The notes under the pieces: model-generated
Seen by the model: the letters and a program-made list of their open reading frames with translations, nothing else
The model's database searches: none
What the model was told of the DNA's origin: nothing
Program-made: the position numbers and the translations under genes
Shown here: positions 1 to 7,658 of the stretch, piece by piece
How the letters are laid out: every line of letters starts with the position of its first letter
Numbering within the stretch: position 1 is the first letter of the stretch
Assembly (NCBI GenBank): GCA_023457135.1
Contig: JAEWMO010000159.1
Coordinates: forward strand, 1 to 19,965
Direction: 5' to 3'
Origin: Methanobacteriota archaeon
GTDB lineage: Archaea; Halobacteriota; Methanomicrobia; Methanomicrobiales; Methanoculleaceae
Length of the DNA: 19,965 nucleotides

Positions 1-461
1 TTCCCTCCGGTCAGGCCGATGGGCTTGACGGCGAGATCCCCGTCGTAAGCCTCGATGAACTGCCGTGCCTCCTCCGGGTCGTGGAAGACCCTGTACTCCG
101 GGCACCCGGCGATCCCGTGCCGCTCCATCAGCCGGCGGCAGAACGCCTTATCCGTCTCAAGCCGGGCAGCTGCACGGGTCGGCCCCATGCAGGGTATCCC
201 TGCTGCCTCAAGACGATCGACGATGCCCGCTTCAAGAGGTGCCTCCGGCCCGATGACCGCAGCCTGGAGGCCGTTATCGACGGCAAATCGCTCAATCTTC
301 TCGATATTAGTCTCTTTCTCGAGAAGCACCCGCTCCGCGAGCCGGGCGATCCCCGGGTTTTTGCGTGCCATGACAGAAAATATTTTCACGCCGCTGTTGC
401 AGGATAGTGCCCTGGTGATCGCATGCTCCCTGCCACCACCGCCTACAACGAGTACTTTCAT
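1..461 (-). CDS. purD: Phosphoribosylamine-glycine ligase (GARS), N-terminal part, cut by window edge
   Basis: PurD joins glycine to 5-phosphoribosylamine using ATP, the second step of purine synthesis in the cytosol. The protein opens with MKVLVVGGGGREHA, the conserved nucleotide-binding-like N-terminus of the family, followed by VIGPEAPLEAGIVDRL and GPTRAAARLETDKAF, all typical PurD motifs. About 153 residues are present; the reading frame runs off the left edge inside the ATP-grasp part (AVKPIGLTGG), where a full protein has about 430. I chose the ATG ending at 461 because family members begin MKVLVVGG; an in-frame ATG at 467 would add Met-Asp. It lies 31 bases after the pyrE stop on the same strand and is probably co-transcribed with carS and pyrE, although a six-base U tract (484-489) lies in the gap. 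Identification is firm. Confidence 0.93.
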   Translation of the reverse strand, partial: MKVLVVGGGGREHAITRALSCNSGVKIFSVMARKNPGIARLAERVLLEKETNIEKIERFAVDNGLQAAVIGPEAPLEAGIVDRLEAAGIPCMGPTRAAARLETDKAFCRRLMERHGIAGCPEYRVFHDPEEARQFIEAYDGDLAVKPIGLTGG

Positions 462-492
462 ATCCATCTATTAGCCTGCTCTTAAAAAAGGT

Positions 493-1005
493 TTATCCGT
501 CCAGCAGCTCGCTGACCCGAACAAGCGCGAGAAGGGATGCGCCTTTTTCTGCAAGCGCCTTATCAGCGCCGGCTTCCCGATCGACGACGGTCATGACCCG
601 GTCGACATGCGCACCTGCGGCACGCAGCGCTTCGAGGCCGTAAAGGGCGCTTCCGCCGGATGTGATCACATCTTCGACGAGCAGCACACGCTTATCTGCC
701 ACATCGCCGATGATCGTCCCGGCCTTGCCGTGGTCCTTCTCCGCTTTCCTGATGATCGCGTAAGGCCGGCCGCTCGCGAGCGAGACGGCGACGGCGATCG
801 GGACGGCCCCGACGGCTACCCCGGCCACCATATCGAACTCCTGGTCGTCGGCAATGGCTTTACCGATAGCCGAAAGAATCGTGGGGTTCGTTGTTGCGGC
901 TTTGATATCGATGTAGTAAGAACTCCGGGCACCTGATGCAAGGACGAAGTCCCCGAACTCGATTGCCCCGCTCTCAAGTAGCAGTTCCGCGATTGGATTT
1001 ACCAT
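493..1005 (-). CDS. pyrE: Orotate phosphoribosyltransferase
   Basis: The enzyme transfers phosphoribose from PRPP to orotate, giving orotidine monophosphate in pyrimidine synthesis. The 170-residue protein has the type I phosphoribosyltransferase PRPP loop VLLVEDVITSGGS at about 107-119, the N-terminal FGDFVLASGARSSYYIDIK segment that contacts orotate, and IIRKAEKDHG at about 84-93 for the flexible catalytic loop region. The length fits archaeal PyrE. Its ATG overlaps the carS stop by seven bases and is preceded by AAAGAGGT, a good ribosome binding site within the end of carS, so translation is probably coupled. With purD downstream and pyrC further along the window (14687-15949), nucleotide genes are split between two operons here. 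Confidence 0.96.
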   Translation of the reverse strand: MVNPIAELLLESGAIEFGDFVLASGARSSYYIDIKAATTNPTILSAIGKAIADDQEFDMVAGVAVGAVPIAVAVSLASGRPYAIIRKAEKDHGKAGTIIGDVADKRVLLVEDVITSGGSALYGLEALRAAGAHVDRVMTVVDREAGADKALAEKGASLLALVRVSELLDG

Positions 1006-1574
1006 GGTACCTCTTTAACTCCGATGTAATACCCGATAATGTTCACCACGCGATGTAGGAGGGGTGTCATGATGACAATCCAGACCGCAATGGGTAAGGT
1101 AATATTCTCAAACAGCCACTGGGGATAAATCAGGAGGATGAGCAGGAAAGAACCCACCACCAGATCGTACTGGTCAGCAAGGAACCAGGACTCGCCCCGC
1201 TCTTTGCCCAGCCTCCGCTTCAGGAAGCTCTTGGCGAGATCTCCAAGGAGCGCACCCGCGGCGAGCAGCGTGACGGAAAGGAGCGTCTGCCGGGGAAGCA
1301 TGGCGAGATCGAATGCAGAGGCCGCCCAGATCTCGATGAGACCCGCGAGCACCCCGCAGAGCACACCGCCGAAGAATCCCCGGTATGTCTTGCCGTTGCC
1401 AAAGATGCGTCTCCCGTCACCGAGCGTCTTCCCGAAGTCTATGGGCGTCCCCCCGCCGAAGACCGCGGCTGCTGAGTTCGGCAGGTATGCTGGAACCATG
1501 ATCCACAGCGCCGCAAGCCCGGCGAAGAGCCAGTAACCTATGTCTGTGTCGATAAACGTCAATACCCAGTACAA
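999..1574 (-). CDS. carS: CDP-archaeol synthase (CDP-2,3-bis-(O-geranylgeranyl)-sn-glycerol synthase)
   Basis: CarS activates unsaturated archaetidic acid with CTP to make CDP-archaeol, the branch point for archaeal phospholipid head groups, in the cytoplasmic membrane. The 191-residue protein shows the family core: MVPAYLPNSAAAVFGGG, then PIDFGKTLGDGRRIFGNGKT and RGFFGG, with a later DLAKSFLKRRLGKERGESW segment and about five hydrophobic membrane spans. The first usable codon in the frame is TTG at 1574, directly after an in-frame TGA, with no visible Shine-Dalgarno sequence. The next TTG (1562) is also possible, so the start is uncertain by a few residues. It is the first gene of carS-pyrE-purD and is divergent from the tetraether-type radical SAM gene at 1639. 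Confidence 0.93.
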   Translation of the reverse strand: MYWVLTFIDTDIGYWLFAGLAALWIMVPAYLPNSAAAVFGGGTPIDFGKTLGDGRRIFGNGKTYRGFFGGVLCGVLAGLIEIWAASAFDLAMLPRQTLLSVTLLAAGALLGDLAKSFLKRRLGKERGESWFLADQYDLVVGSFLLILLIYPQWLFENITLPIAVWIVIMTPLLHRVVNIIGYYIGVKEVPW

Positions 1575-1578
1575 TCAG

Positions 1579-1612
1579 TAAATATAAAGATTAACGTGTC
1601 GAAATATGAGAT
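1579..1612. promoter_or_regulatory. Shared divergent promoter region, carS / radical SAM gene
   Basis: This short AT-rich stretch separates two divergent genes. AATATAAA at 1581-1588 would direct plus-strand transcription starting near 1610, which excludes the upstream ATG at 1606 as a normally led start and fits translation from 1639. For the minus strand, the AATATG region around 1603-1608 reads CATATT and would start transcription near 1580, giving a nearly leaderless carS mRNA. The assignment is from sequence pattern only. Confidence 0.45.
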
Positions 1613-1638
1613 ACGAGTCTAATGGGCACGGTGAGAGA

Positions 1639-3108
1639 ATGCTGATAAAAAAGACAAAGAGCCTCTGTCCACAATGCGGTCGTGTTCTCGACGCTGATAT
1701 CGTCGAGGAAGAGGGGAAGGTCTGGCTTGTTCGTACCTGCCCTGAGCATGGCGCGTACCGGGGCCTCTACTGGTCCGACGCAGAGATGTACCGGAGGTTC
1801 GATGCCTACGAGCGCGTAGGGGAAGGCGTCGCAAACCCGCAGACGGCCGCATCCCCGGCAGGGTGCCCGAGCGACTGTGGTATCTGCGAAAATCACCGGT
1901 CAACGACACTGCTCGCGAACATCGACCTGACAAACCGGTGTAATCTCAACTGTGACTTCTGCTTTGCAAATGCCAGAGCATGCGGTTTCGTCTACGAACC
2001 GACCTTTGACCAGATCGTCGGGATGCTGCGCATGCTGCGCGAGGAAAAGCCCGTGCCGACGCCTGCCGTCCAGTTTTCGGGGGGCGAGCCGACGATGCGC
2101 GACGATCTTCCCGAAATTATCCGGAAGGCAAAAGAACTCGGGATGTCGCAGGTCCAGGTCGCGACCAACGGACTCCGGCTCGCCCGTGAACCGGATTATG
2201 CCGCACAGCTCAGGGAAGCGGGCCTCTCCACGGTCTACCTGCACTTCGACGGCGTAACCCGCGAGACCAACCCGAAACTCGCGAGCGACCGGCGGGCCAT
2301 AGAGAACTGCGAGAAGATCGGGCTCGGGATGGTGCTGGTGCCCACGGTGATCAAGGGCCGCAACGACCATGAGGTGGGCGCCATCATCCGGTATGCCGCA
2401 GATCACATCAAGACCATCCGTGGCGTCAACTTCCAGCCTGTAGCCTTCACCGGGGCTGCAAGCGAGGACGATGTTAAGAGGGAACGGATCACCATTCCCG
2501 AGCTTACCGAGCGGATCGAAGAGCAGACGGACGGCGTGATCCGGAAAGATTACTTCTACCCCGTACCCTGTGTCGTCCCGATATCGGAACTCGTCGAGGC
2601 GTACACGGGCAAACCCCAGATCACGTTCACGACGCACCAGCACTGCGGTGCAGCGACCTATGTCTTCGTCACCGAAGAGGGGCTGGTCCCGGTCAACAAG
2701 ATGGTGAACGTCGAGGCCTTCTTCGAGTCTGTCGAGAAGATGGAGGCGAAGCTCAGAAAGGGCGGATCGCTCAACAAGTACATGACGCTTGTCGAGGGGG
2801 TCAAGGACCTGTACACCTCAACGAAGTCTGCGGAGCAGAAGAACACCGGGGAGTTCATGAAGTTGATCGGAAAGACCCTCGTGATGCAGAACTTCGAGGC
2901 CCTGCGCGAGTTCCACTGGAACGCCCTCTTCATCGGCACGATGCACTTCATGGACAGGTACAACTACGACCTCTCCCGGGTGCAGCGGTGCTGTATCCAT
3001 TACGCGACCCCTGATGGCCGTGCCATCCCGTTCTGCACCTACAACAGCGGCCCGGTCTACCGGGAGAAGGTCTGGAAAGCTTTCGCGCAGCCGCCGCAGG
3101 AGAAGTGA
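1639..3108 (+). CDS. tes: Tetraether lipid synthase-type radical SAM protein (Tes family)
   Basis: Tes proteins (such as Methanocaldococcus jannaschii MJ0619) join the ends of two archaeol phytanyl chains by radical carbon-carbon coupling to make membrane-spanning tetraether lipids. The 489-residue protein has an N-terminal metal site built from CPQC (C10, C13) and C34, a Cys cluster C76-C80-C83, the radical SAM motif CNLNCDFC at 101-108, FSGGEPT at 147-153, and late cysteines C311, C336, C451, C452 and C466, matching the multi-cluster plan of the family. I chose the ATG at 1639 because GGTGAGAGA precedes it; an upstream in-frame ATG at 1606 lacks such a site. The divergent neighbour is carS, which makes the lipid precursor. 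Methanogens often carry Tes paralogues of unproven substrate, so the exact reaction is less sure than the family. Confidence 0.82.
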   Translation: MLIKKTKSLCPQCGRVLDADIVEEEGKVWLVRTCPEHGAYRGLYWSDAEMYRRFDAYERVGEGVANPQTAASPAGCPSDCGICENHRSTTLLANIDLTNRCNLNCDFCFANARACGFVYEPTFDQIVGMLRMLREEKPVPTPAVQFSGGEPTMRDDLPEIIRKAKELGMSQVQVATNGLRLAREPDYAAQLREAGLSTVYLHFDGVTRETNPKLASDRRAIENCEKIGLGMVLVPTVIKGRNDHEVGAIIRYAADHIKTIRGVNFQPVAFTGAASEDDVKRERITIPELTERIEEQTDGVIRKDYFYPVPCVVPISELVEAYTGKPQITFTTHQHCGAATYVFVTEEGLVPVNKMVNVEAFFESVEKMEAKLRKGGSLNKYMTLVEGVKDLYTSTKSAEQKNTGEFMKLIGKTLVMQNFEALREFHWNALFIGTMHFMDRYNYDLSRVQRCCIHYATPDGRAIPFCTYNSGPVYREKVWKAFAQPPQEK

Positions 3109-3124
3109 CCGCTCACCGTATCCC

Positions 3125-3149
3125 GGAGAGAGGGGGCCGGCCCTCTCCC
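3125..3149. terminator. GC-rich stem-loop between convergent genes
   Basis: An inverted repeat (GGAGAG at 3125-3130 with CTCTCC at 3143-3148, and an inner GGGGGCC/GGCCC pairing) sits just after the stop of the radical SAM gene and before the end of the convergent alanine dehydrogenase gene. No strong U tract follows, so it may be an mRNA 3'-end barrier or a mild terminator. A comparable stem occurs at the other convergent junction near 12305. Confidence 0.3.
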
Positions 3150-3213
3150 CTGAGACCTATTCTAAAACGGGCAGGACGCCATTCCGGCGGTGTGCTCACG
3201 TTCGACCGGAATG

Positions 3214-4152
3214 TCAGGGGAACGGCAGTTCGTACCCGTCCCCTTCCCGCATGACAAGAGCGGCGATGGCGAGATCCTGGATGGCAAGCCCTGTGGAGTC
3301 GAAGATCGTGATTGCGTCGGGGGACGACCGCCCAATCTTTCCGATGACGACCTCACCGAGGGTCCCTGCGATCCGGGCAGGATCATAGAGGCCGGTGCTG
3401 ATCGGAACGTTCACCTCGCCGGAGTGGACCGCCTGACCGATATCGTCGACATAGACCTCTGCCTTCAGCAGGAGCGCGGGATCGAGTTCCTGCTTGCCGG
3501 GGGCATCCGCACCGATGGCATTGATGTGCGTTCCTTCATGGACCCAGTCCGCCATCACAAGCGGCTTTTTCGACGGTGTCGTCGTGACGAGGATGTCGCA
3601 GTCACAGGCCCGCTCAATCGGGAGGGAGTGGGCGTTGTAGTCCGCGTAACGGGATGCAAATGCCTCAGCACTCCTCTCCGTCCTGCTCCAGACCCGGATC
3701 TCGTCGATCGTGAGCGCAGCAGCCGTCGCCTCCACGAGCGCCTCTGCCTGCCGGCCGGTCCCGACGACGCCGAGAGAGACCGACTGCCGGGGTCCGAGAT
3801 GCTTCGCCGCGACGGCCCCCGCCGCACCGGTACGCATTGCCGTGAGTTCGGTGGCGTTGACGATCGCCTCCGGCACGCCGGTCTCCACGTCGATGATGAC
3901 CGTGAGCGCCATGACGGTGGGGAGGCCCCGTGCCCGGTTGTGCGGGTGGACGTTGACGATCTTCACCCCGGCAATCCCGGATGCCGGGAGGTAGGCAGGC
4001 ATCGTCCGGAAGTCTCCAGCCTCGACAAACGTCACGTAGACCTTCGGCGGCATCTGGACATTGCCTCTCCCGTGTTCTGCAAAGGCCGCCTCTATTGCCG
4101 TGTTCACCGTGGCATACGGGGGGTATCCGGACCGGACGGGGTAATACTTCAT
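3214..4152 (-). CDS. ala: Alanine dehydrogenase, ornithine cyclodeaminase/mu-crystallin family
   Basis: Archaeal members of this family, such as the Archaeoglobus enzyme, interconvert alanine and pyruvate plus ammonia using NAD(H), and others deaminate ornithine to proline. The 312-residue protein has MPPKVYV with the likely catalytic Lys37, a dinucleotide-binding GVVGTGRQAEALVEA at about 128-142, the substrate-loop RTGAAGAVAAKHL segment at 107-119 and FDSTGLAIQD with Asp285. The length and the MPPKVYV motif favour the archaeal alanine dehydrogenase group over ornithine cyclodeaminase, but substrate cannot be settled by reading. It is monocistronic. A GGGGTGA ribosome binding site lies seven bases before the ATG and is buried in an inverted repeat (4163-4175), which could limit translation. 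Confidence 0.85.
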   Translation of the reverse strand: MKYYPVRSGYPPYATVNTAIEAAFAEHGRGNVQMPPKVYVTFVEAGDFRTMPAYLPASGIAGVKIVNVHPHNRARGLPTVMALTVIIDVETGVPEAIVNATELTAMRTGAAGAVAAKHLGPRQSVSLGVVGTGRQAEALVEATAAALTIDEIRVWSRTERSAEAFASRYADYNAHSLPIERACDCDILVTTTPSKKPLVMADWVHEGTHINAIGADAPGKQELDPALLLKAEVYVDDIGQAVHSGEVNVPISTGLYDPARIAGTLGEVVIGKIGRSSPDAITIFDSTGLAIQDLAIAALVMREGDGYELPFP

Positions 4153-4162
4153 CCGGCGGTCA

Positions 4163-4175
4163 CCCCGCAGCGGGG
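4163..4175 (-). promoter_or_regulatory. Inverted repeat covering the ribosome binding site of the alanine dehydrogenase gene
   Basis: The 13-base repeat has perfect six-base arms (CCCCGC/GCGGGG) around one central base. On the minus-strand mRNA the right-hand arm overlaps the GGGGTGA Shine-Dalgarno sequence. As a DNA palindrome it could be an operator; as RNA the one-base loop would force some opening of the stem, leaving about a five-pair hairpin. Confidence 0.3.
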
Positions 4176-4327
4176 CAGCCCTGCCGTCCTTTCAGGAAGG
4201 TGCATGGACCTCTTTCCACGCTCAATGGGCATTAATGTGTGGGTTTAAACGGAGCAGAGCACGGGAGAGGCAGCCGGGGGCGAGAAGTGAGGTTTTGAGG
4301 GGAGAGGCTGCCCATAAACAGCCCCCC

Positions 4328-5005
4328 TCAGGAGGAGCCTTCCTGCAGGCCCCGTATCGACAGCCGGATCAGGCCGAGGTTGGCGTCGGGCTTCGCGAGT
4401 ATGCAGAGGGAGAGGTCCCCGTAGGGGGCGATGATCAATTTCCCTGCCGGTGTCTCCAGGATCACCTGGGCGAGGGTTCCCATCTCCATATCCCCGGTTA
4501 TCCGGGTGCCGGCACGGAGCAGGTCTTCTGCGACCGCAGCCACCTGCTCGAAGTCGGCAGAACCCAGTGACTGGAGAGCGAATCCTTCGTGGAAGACGGA
4601 GACGGCAACGACACCCGGCTGCCGTGCGACCTGTTCGAGGCGCTCCGTGCTCATCGGCGCAGCACCGGCGGCAGGCACCGCATCCACTCCGTCTCCGCCG
4701 ATCAGGCAGCCCATCTCACAGGAGACCTCACGCGCTTTCCCGGTCTCCTCGTTGGTGTATGCGATCAACTCATAGTCGAGCGACGGCCGGCCCATCAGGT
4801 GCCTGTAGGCCTCATCACCGCCGAGCAGCAGTTCTCGGCCGGTGCTCTCGAATGCGGCGGCATACGGGCTCCCACCCTGGGTAAGGACAAAACCGGTCCC
4901 TCCGGGACCGTCGATCCGCACTGCTCCCGTGAAGTGAGGGCTGATGGAGGCAAGGGACGAGAGAGGTCCCTGCAGTCGTCCCAGCGAGATACCGTCGGGC
5001 AGCAT
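4328..5005 (-). CDS. Two-domain protein with C-terminal roadblock/LC7 domain
   Basis: The 225-residue protein has two parts. Residues 1-105 contain a segment (HFTGAVRIDGPGGTGFVLTQ) resembling the N-terminal region of the protein at 10191-10820, of a type I associate with archaeal DUF2226. Residues about 120-222 form a roadblock/LC7-like fold, with LEQVARQPGVVAVSVFHEGF, a long helix (DFEQVAAVAEDLLRAGTRI) and KLIIAPYGDLSLCILAKPDA. Roadblock proteins usually bind and regulate small Ras-like GTPases; none is encoded nearby. No signal peptide or membrane span is visible. The start lies four bases after the stop of the preceding roadblock gene, so it is the last gene of the hydrogenase operon and probably translated by coupling. 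Its biochemical role is unknown; a scaffold or regulator of the hydrogenase is inference. Confidence 0.8.
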   Translation of the reverse strand: MLPDGISLGRLQGPLSSLASISPHFTGAVRIDGPGGTGFVLTQGGSPYAAAFESTGRELLLGGDEAYRHLMGRPSLDYELIAYTNEETGKAREVSCEMGCLIGGDGVDAVPAAGAAPMSTERLEQVARQPGVVAVSVFHEGFALQSLGSADFEQVAAVAEDLLRAGTRITGDMEMGTLAQVILETPAGKLIIAPYGDLSLCILAKPDANLGLIRLSIRGLQEGSS

Positions 5006-5009
5006 CGTC

Positions 5010-5357
5010 TCACAGAGCAGCAGTTATCCGGTCCCTGTTCTTCTTCAGTTCGTACCGGATTCGCCCGACGTTGACGTTCGCGTTCGCCACGATGGCGATC
5101 AGTTCGTCCTCCGAGAGAGGAGAGAGCAGGATCGGCCCGTTCTCCAGCTCGACGAGCATCTGGTACATCTCGCCCTTTCCAAGTTCGTTGCTCATCGCCT
5201 CAGACGTACCCATACCGGTGGAGGCCATGGCGCCGAGGGCCTCGACATCCACGTCCCCGGCGACAACGCTCTCGATCACAAAGCCGTCCCGTCCCGCCAC
5301 GACTGCGGCGGTGACCCCATCGAGTTTCAGGAATTCTCCGAGAATCTGTTTTAACAT
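5010..5357 (-). CDS. Roadblock/LC7 domain protein (MglB-like)
   Basis: This 115-residue protein is a single roadblock/LC7 domain: an N-terminal helix MLKQILGEFLKLDGVTAAVV, then AGRDGFVIES, a central helix (VDVEALGAMASTGMGTSEAM) and ILLSPLSEDELIAIVANANV, closing with a basic helix. The family homodimerises and acts on small GTPases as GTPase activator, exchange or scaffold proteins. I chose the ATG at 5357, preceded by GAGGTT, rather than a longer frame whose first 20 residues lie across the end of the hydrogenase gene and look unlike the family. It starts 10 bases after the hydrogenase large-subunit stop and is followed after four bases by a second roadblock-containing gene. Membership in the hydrogenase operon is clear; its partner is not. 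Confidence 0.88.
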   Translation of the reverse strand: MLKQILGEFLKLDGVTAAVVAGRDGFVIESVVAGDVDVEALGAMASTGMGTSEAMSNELGKGEMYQMLVELENGPILLSPLSEDELIAIVANANVNVGRIRYELKKNRDRITAAL

Positions 5358-5367
5358 ACTTCCAACC

Positions 5368-6735
5368 TCAGGTTCTTCTGACGCATTCAAGCTGGAGGGG
5401 CATCCGCCCGATCGCATGGGTTGCGCACGAGATGCAGGGGTCGTATGCCCTGATGATCATCTCGATGCGGTTTGCCGCCCCTTCGGTCAACGTTCCGTTC
5501 TCTACCACCCGGCGTGCCATATCCTCCACGCCCCGGTCGATCGCGTAGTTGTTCTGGCAGGTCGCAACGATCAGGTTGCACCGTTCGATGATGCCGGCCT
5601 CGTTGACGGTGTAGTCGTGGATCAGGGTCCCGCGGGGAGCCTCGATGATCCCGACGCCCCGCGTGTTCACAACCTTCGCTGCCGGGGTCCGGACATCCGA
5701 CCCGGTGATGCCGGGGTCCGAGAGCAGTTCCACCGCCCGCTCGCACGAGGCGATGAACTCGACGTAGCGTGCAAGGTTGTAGGCAAGCGCAGCCTGGGAG
5801 ACGGTCCCGAACCGCTCGCGGTACTCCGCGAGGGCGGCGTCGGCGTGTTCCGTGCCCATCCTCTCCACGATGTTGAGCCGGGCAAGCGGCCCGACCCGGT
5901 AATACTCTCCGCCTTTGAACCGGGCAAACTTCAGGTAGGACCAGTCCTCCGAGTACTCCTCAAGGAAGTTCGTGTAGTCCGCGCCCGAGAACGAGCCGAC
6001 TCTGCCGCCGGCGGGATCAAGCATCGCAACAGGCCCCTCGCAGGTCGAGTAAAGCCCGTGGTTGGTCATGCCGAGGAACCCGGTCCTGACGGCCCCTACC
6101 TCGGTATCGACCCCGTCGAGGAGATTGCGTGCGATATCCCATCCCTCACGGGCGATCCCGAGCGCTTCTTCGGCCATGGCGGCCAGCTCCGCCCGCTTTC
6201 CTTCCGTGAGCGGTGCGGACATACCTCCCGGCAACGCGTTTGCCGGGTGGATGGGTTTGCCGCCGACCGCTTCCGTCAGGCGCTGGCCGAACTTCCTGAC
6301 CGTGATCGCTTTCTTCGCGAGCTCGGGAGAACTGCGGGCAAGCCCGATGACGTTCCTGCTCTCCGCCGGTGCGTCATGGCCCAGGATGAAGTCGGGGGCC
6401 GCGAGCATGAAGAAGTGAAGGGCGTGGGAATGAACGAACTGCCCGACACTGAGGAGTTCCCGGAGTTTCTTCCCGGTCGCAGGAGGTTCGACGCCGAATA
6501 TCCTGTCGGTCGCCTTCGCCGCCGCCAGATGATGCGCCGAGGGGCAGATCCCGCAGATGCGGGGCGTTATCCGGGGTGCCTCTTCTATCGCCGCCCCCAC
6601 AAGGAATTTTTCAAACCCTCTCAGTTCGACGACCTGGAAGTGGGCCGAGTCGACCTTATCCTGGTCATCGAGGTAGATCCTGATGCCGGCATGCCCCTCA
6701 ATCCGGGTTACCGGGCTGATCGTGATCTCCTTCAT
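5368..6735 (-). CDS. [NiFe]-hydrogenase large subunit, group 3 (Mvh/Frh-like)
   Basis: The catalytic subunit splits or forms hydrogen at a Ni-Fe(CN)2CO centre. The 455-residue protein has the L1 motif RICGICPSAHH (C61, C64, H68) and the L2 motif DPCISCATH (C434, C437, H440), giving all four nickel-binding cysteines, none replaced by selenocysteine. A 15-residue tail follows H440, as in precursors cut by a maturation endopeptidase; such a protease is encoded at 10911-11396. There is no signal peptide, so it is cytosolic. The start has a strong GGAGAGGAG site and overlaps the small-subunit stop as ATGA. The general form fits archaeal group 3 enzymes related to F420-non-reducing hydrogenase, but no mvhD, frhB or hdr gene is adjacent, so the electron acceptor is unclear and I give no symbol. 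Confidence 0.93.
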   Translation of the reverse strand: MKEITISPVTRIEGHAGIRIYLDDQDKVDSAHFQVVELRGFEKFLVGAAIEEAPRITPRICGICPSAHHLAAAKATDRIFGVEPPATGKKLRELLSVGQFVHSHALHFFMLAAPDFILGHDAPAESRNVIGLARSSPELAKKAITVRKFGQRLTEAVGGKPIHPANALPGGMSAPLTEGKRAELAAMAEEALGIAREGWDIARNLLDGVDTEVGAVRTGFLGMTNHGLYSTCEGPVAMLDPAGGRVGSFSGADYTNFLEEYSEDWSYLKFARFKGGEYYRVGPLARLNIVERMGTEHADAALAEYRERFGTVSQAALAYNLARYVEFIASCERAVELLSDPGITGSDVRTPAAKVVNTRGVGIIEAPRGTLIHDYTVNEAGIIERCNLIVATCQNNYAIDRGVEDMARRVVENGTLTEGAANRIEMIIRAYDPCISCATHAIGRMPLQLECVRRT

Positions 6736-7649
6736 CTGCTCCTCTCCTTGACGAGGTCCCGGATCTTCGATGACTCCTTATCCTCCATGATCAGGCTCCC
6801 GATGGTGAAGGCGTACATCGTGTGGGCGACGTCGTAGAGTTCCTTCTCCACCTCTTTCTGCGGTTTGTCGGTGAGATCCGAGATCCTTCGGACCATCATG
6901 CCGTAAATATCCCGGCAGGGCTCCCGAAGGATATCGAGCGACGGACCGTTGCACCCGTGGCACGGGATGTTGTTCTTCGGGCATGCCGCCCCGCATCGCC
7001 CGAACGTGACGCTCCCGAGACAGAGGTAGCCCTGCCCGAGCAGGCAGTGTTCACGGTCGGGAACACCCTCGTGCCGCCGCTTGAGAGTCCAGTTATCGAC
7101 CGGGCCCATGATCCTGTCGCACTCTGCGCAGACGGATTTGCGCGAGAGTTCGAGTTTATCCCCGGCGACCATCGCCGGGATGATCTTCTTTAAGAACGCC
7201 TCTTTGGGCGGGCAGCCCGTGACGTAGTAATCGACCTTGACGAGGTCGCCGACCGCGAATGCCCGGTAAAGGAACGGCGGCACATCCGTCGGGATCACTC
7301 CGCCGGGCTTTGCCGTCTCAACCTCGCGGTACACACAGGAGAAGAGGTCCTCGTTCGAACTCAGCATCGAGAGGCCGGATATGCCCCCGTAACATGCGCA
7401 GGTCCCGAGCGCGACAAGGACTTTTGCCCGCTTCCGGATCTTCTCGAGACGCTCGTGGTTCTCCTCATTCCGAACGGCGCCGGTCACGAACGCGATATCG
7501 ATCCCCTCGGGAGGCTCCTTTACGTCCATGATCACCGGGGAGTAGACGATATCTGCATCCGCGACGAGATCGAGAAGCATCTCGTGAAGGTCGAGCACCG
7601 CAATCGTGCATCCCGAACAACCTGCCAGTTCCTCAATAGCGATCTTCAT
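6732..7649 (-). CDS. [NiFe]-hydrogenase small subunit with three Fe-S clusters
   Basis: The small subunit carries electrons from the Ni-Fe site of its partner. The 305-residue protein begins MKIAIEELAGCSGCTIAVLD, with no Tat signal, so it is cytosolic. Proximal cluster ligands are C11, C14, C84 (GTCACYGG) and C146 (VTGCPP). A second set, C174, C177, C202, C210, C219, C223, C230 and C233, is enough for two more [4Fe-4S] clusters. The last 60 residues (REPCRDIYGMMVRRISDLT and beyond) are helical and typical of archaeal group 3 small subunits. It lies nine bases after the V4R gene with a GGAG site and overlaps the large-subunit start by four bases, so the two subunits are probably made in equal amounts. 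Confidence 0.92.
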   Translation of the reverse strand: MKIAIEELAGCSGCTIAVLDLHEMLLDLVADADIVYSPVIMDVKEPPEGIDIAFVTGAVRNEENHERLEKIRKRAKVLVALGTCACYGGISGLSMLSSNEDLFSCVYREVETAKPGGVIPTDVPPFLYRAFAVGDLVKVDYYVTGCPPKEAFLKKIIPAMVAGDKLELSRKSVCAECDRIMGPVDNWTLKRRHEGVPDREHCLLGQGYLCLGSVTFGRCGAACPKNNIPCHGCNGPSLDILREPCRDIYGMMVRRISDLTDKPQKEVEKELYDVAHTMYAFTIGSLIMEDKESSKIRDLVKERSR

Positions 7650-7658
7650 TGCTCCGCC

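Noticed and set aside
1606..1638. Upstream ATG giving 11 extra residues on the radical SAM protein
   Set aside because: It has no ribosome binding site, lies at or before the predicted transcript start, and the extra residues do not look like the family N-terminus.
3190..4248. Long plus-strand open frame opposite alanine dehydrogenase
   Set aside because: It is antisense to a clear family member and has low-complexity, Arg/Asp-rich composition.
5071..6837. Long plus-strand open frame opposite the hydrogenase large subunit
   Set aside because: It is a shadow of the hydrogenase in GC-rich DNA; the translation is rich in R, D and P with no recognisable motif.
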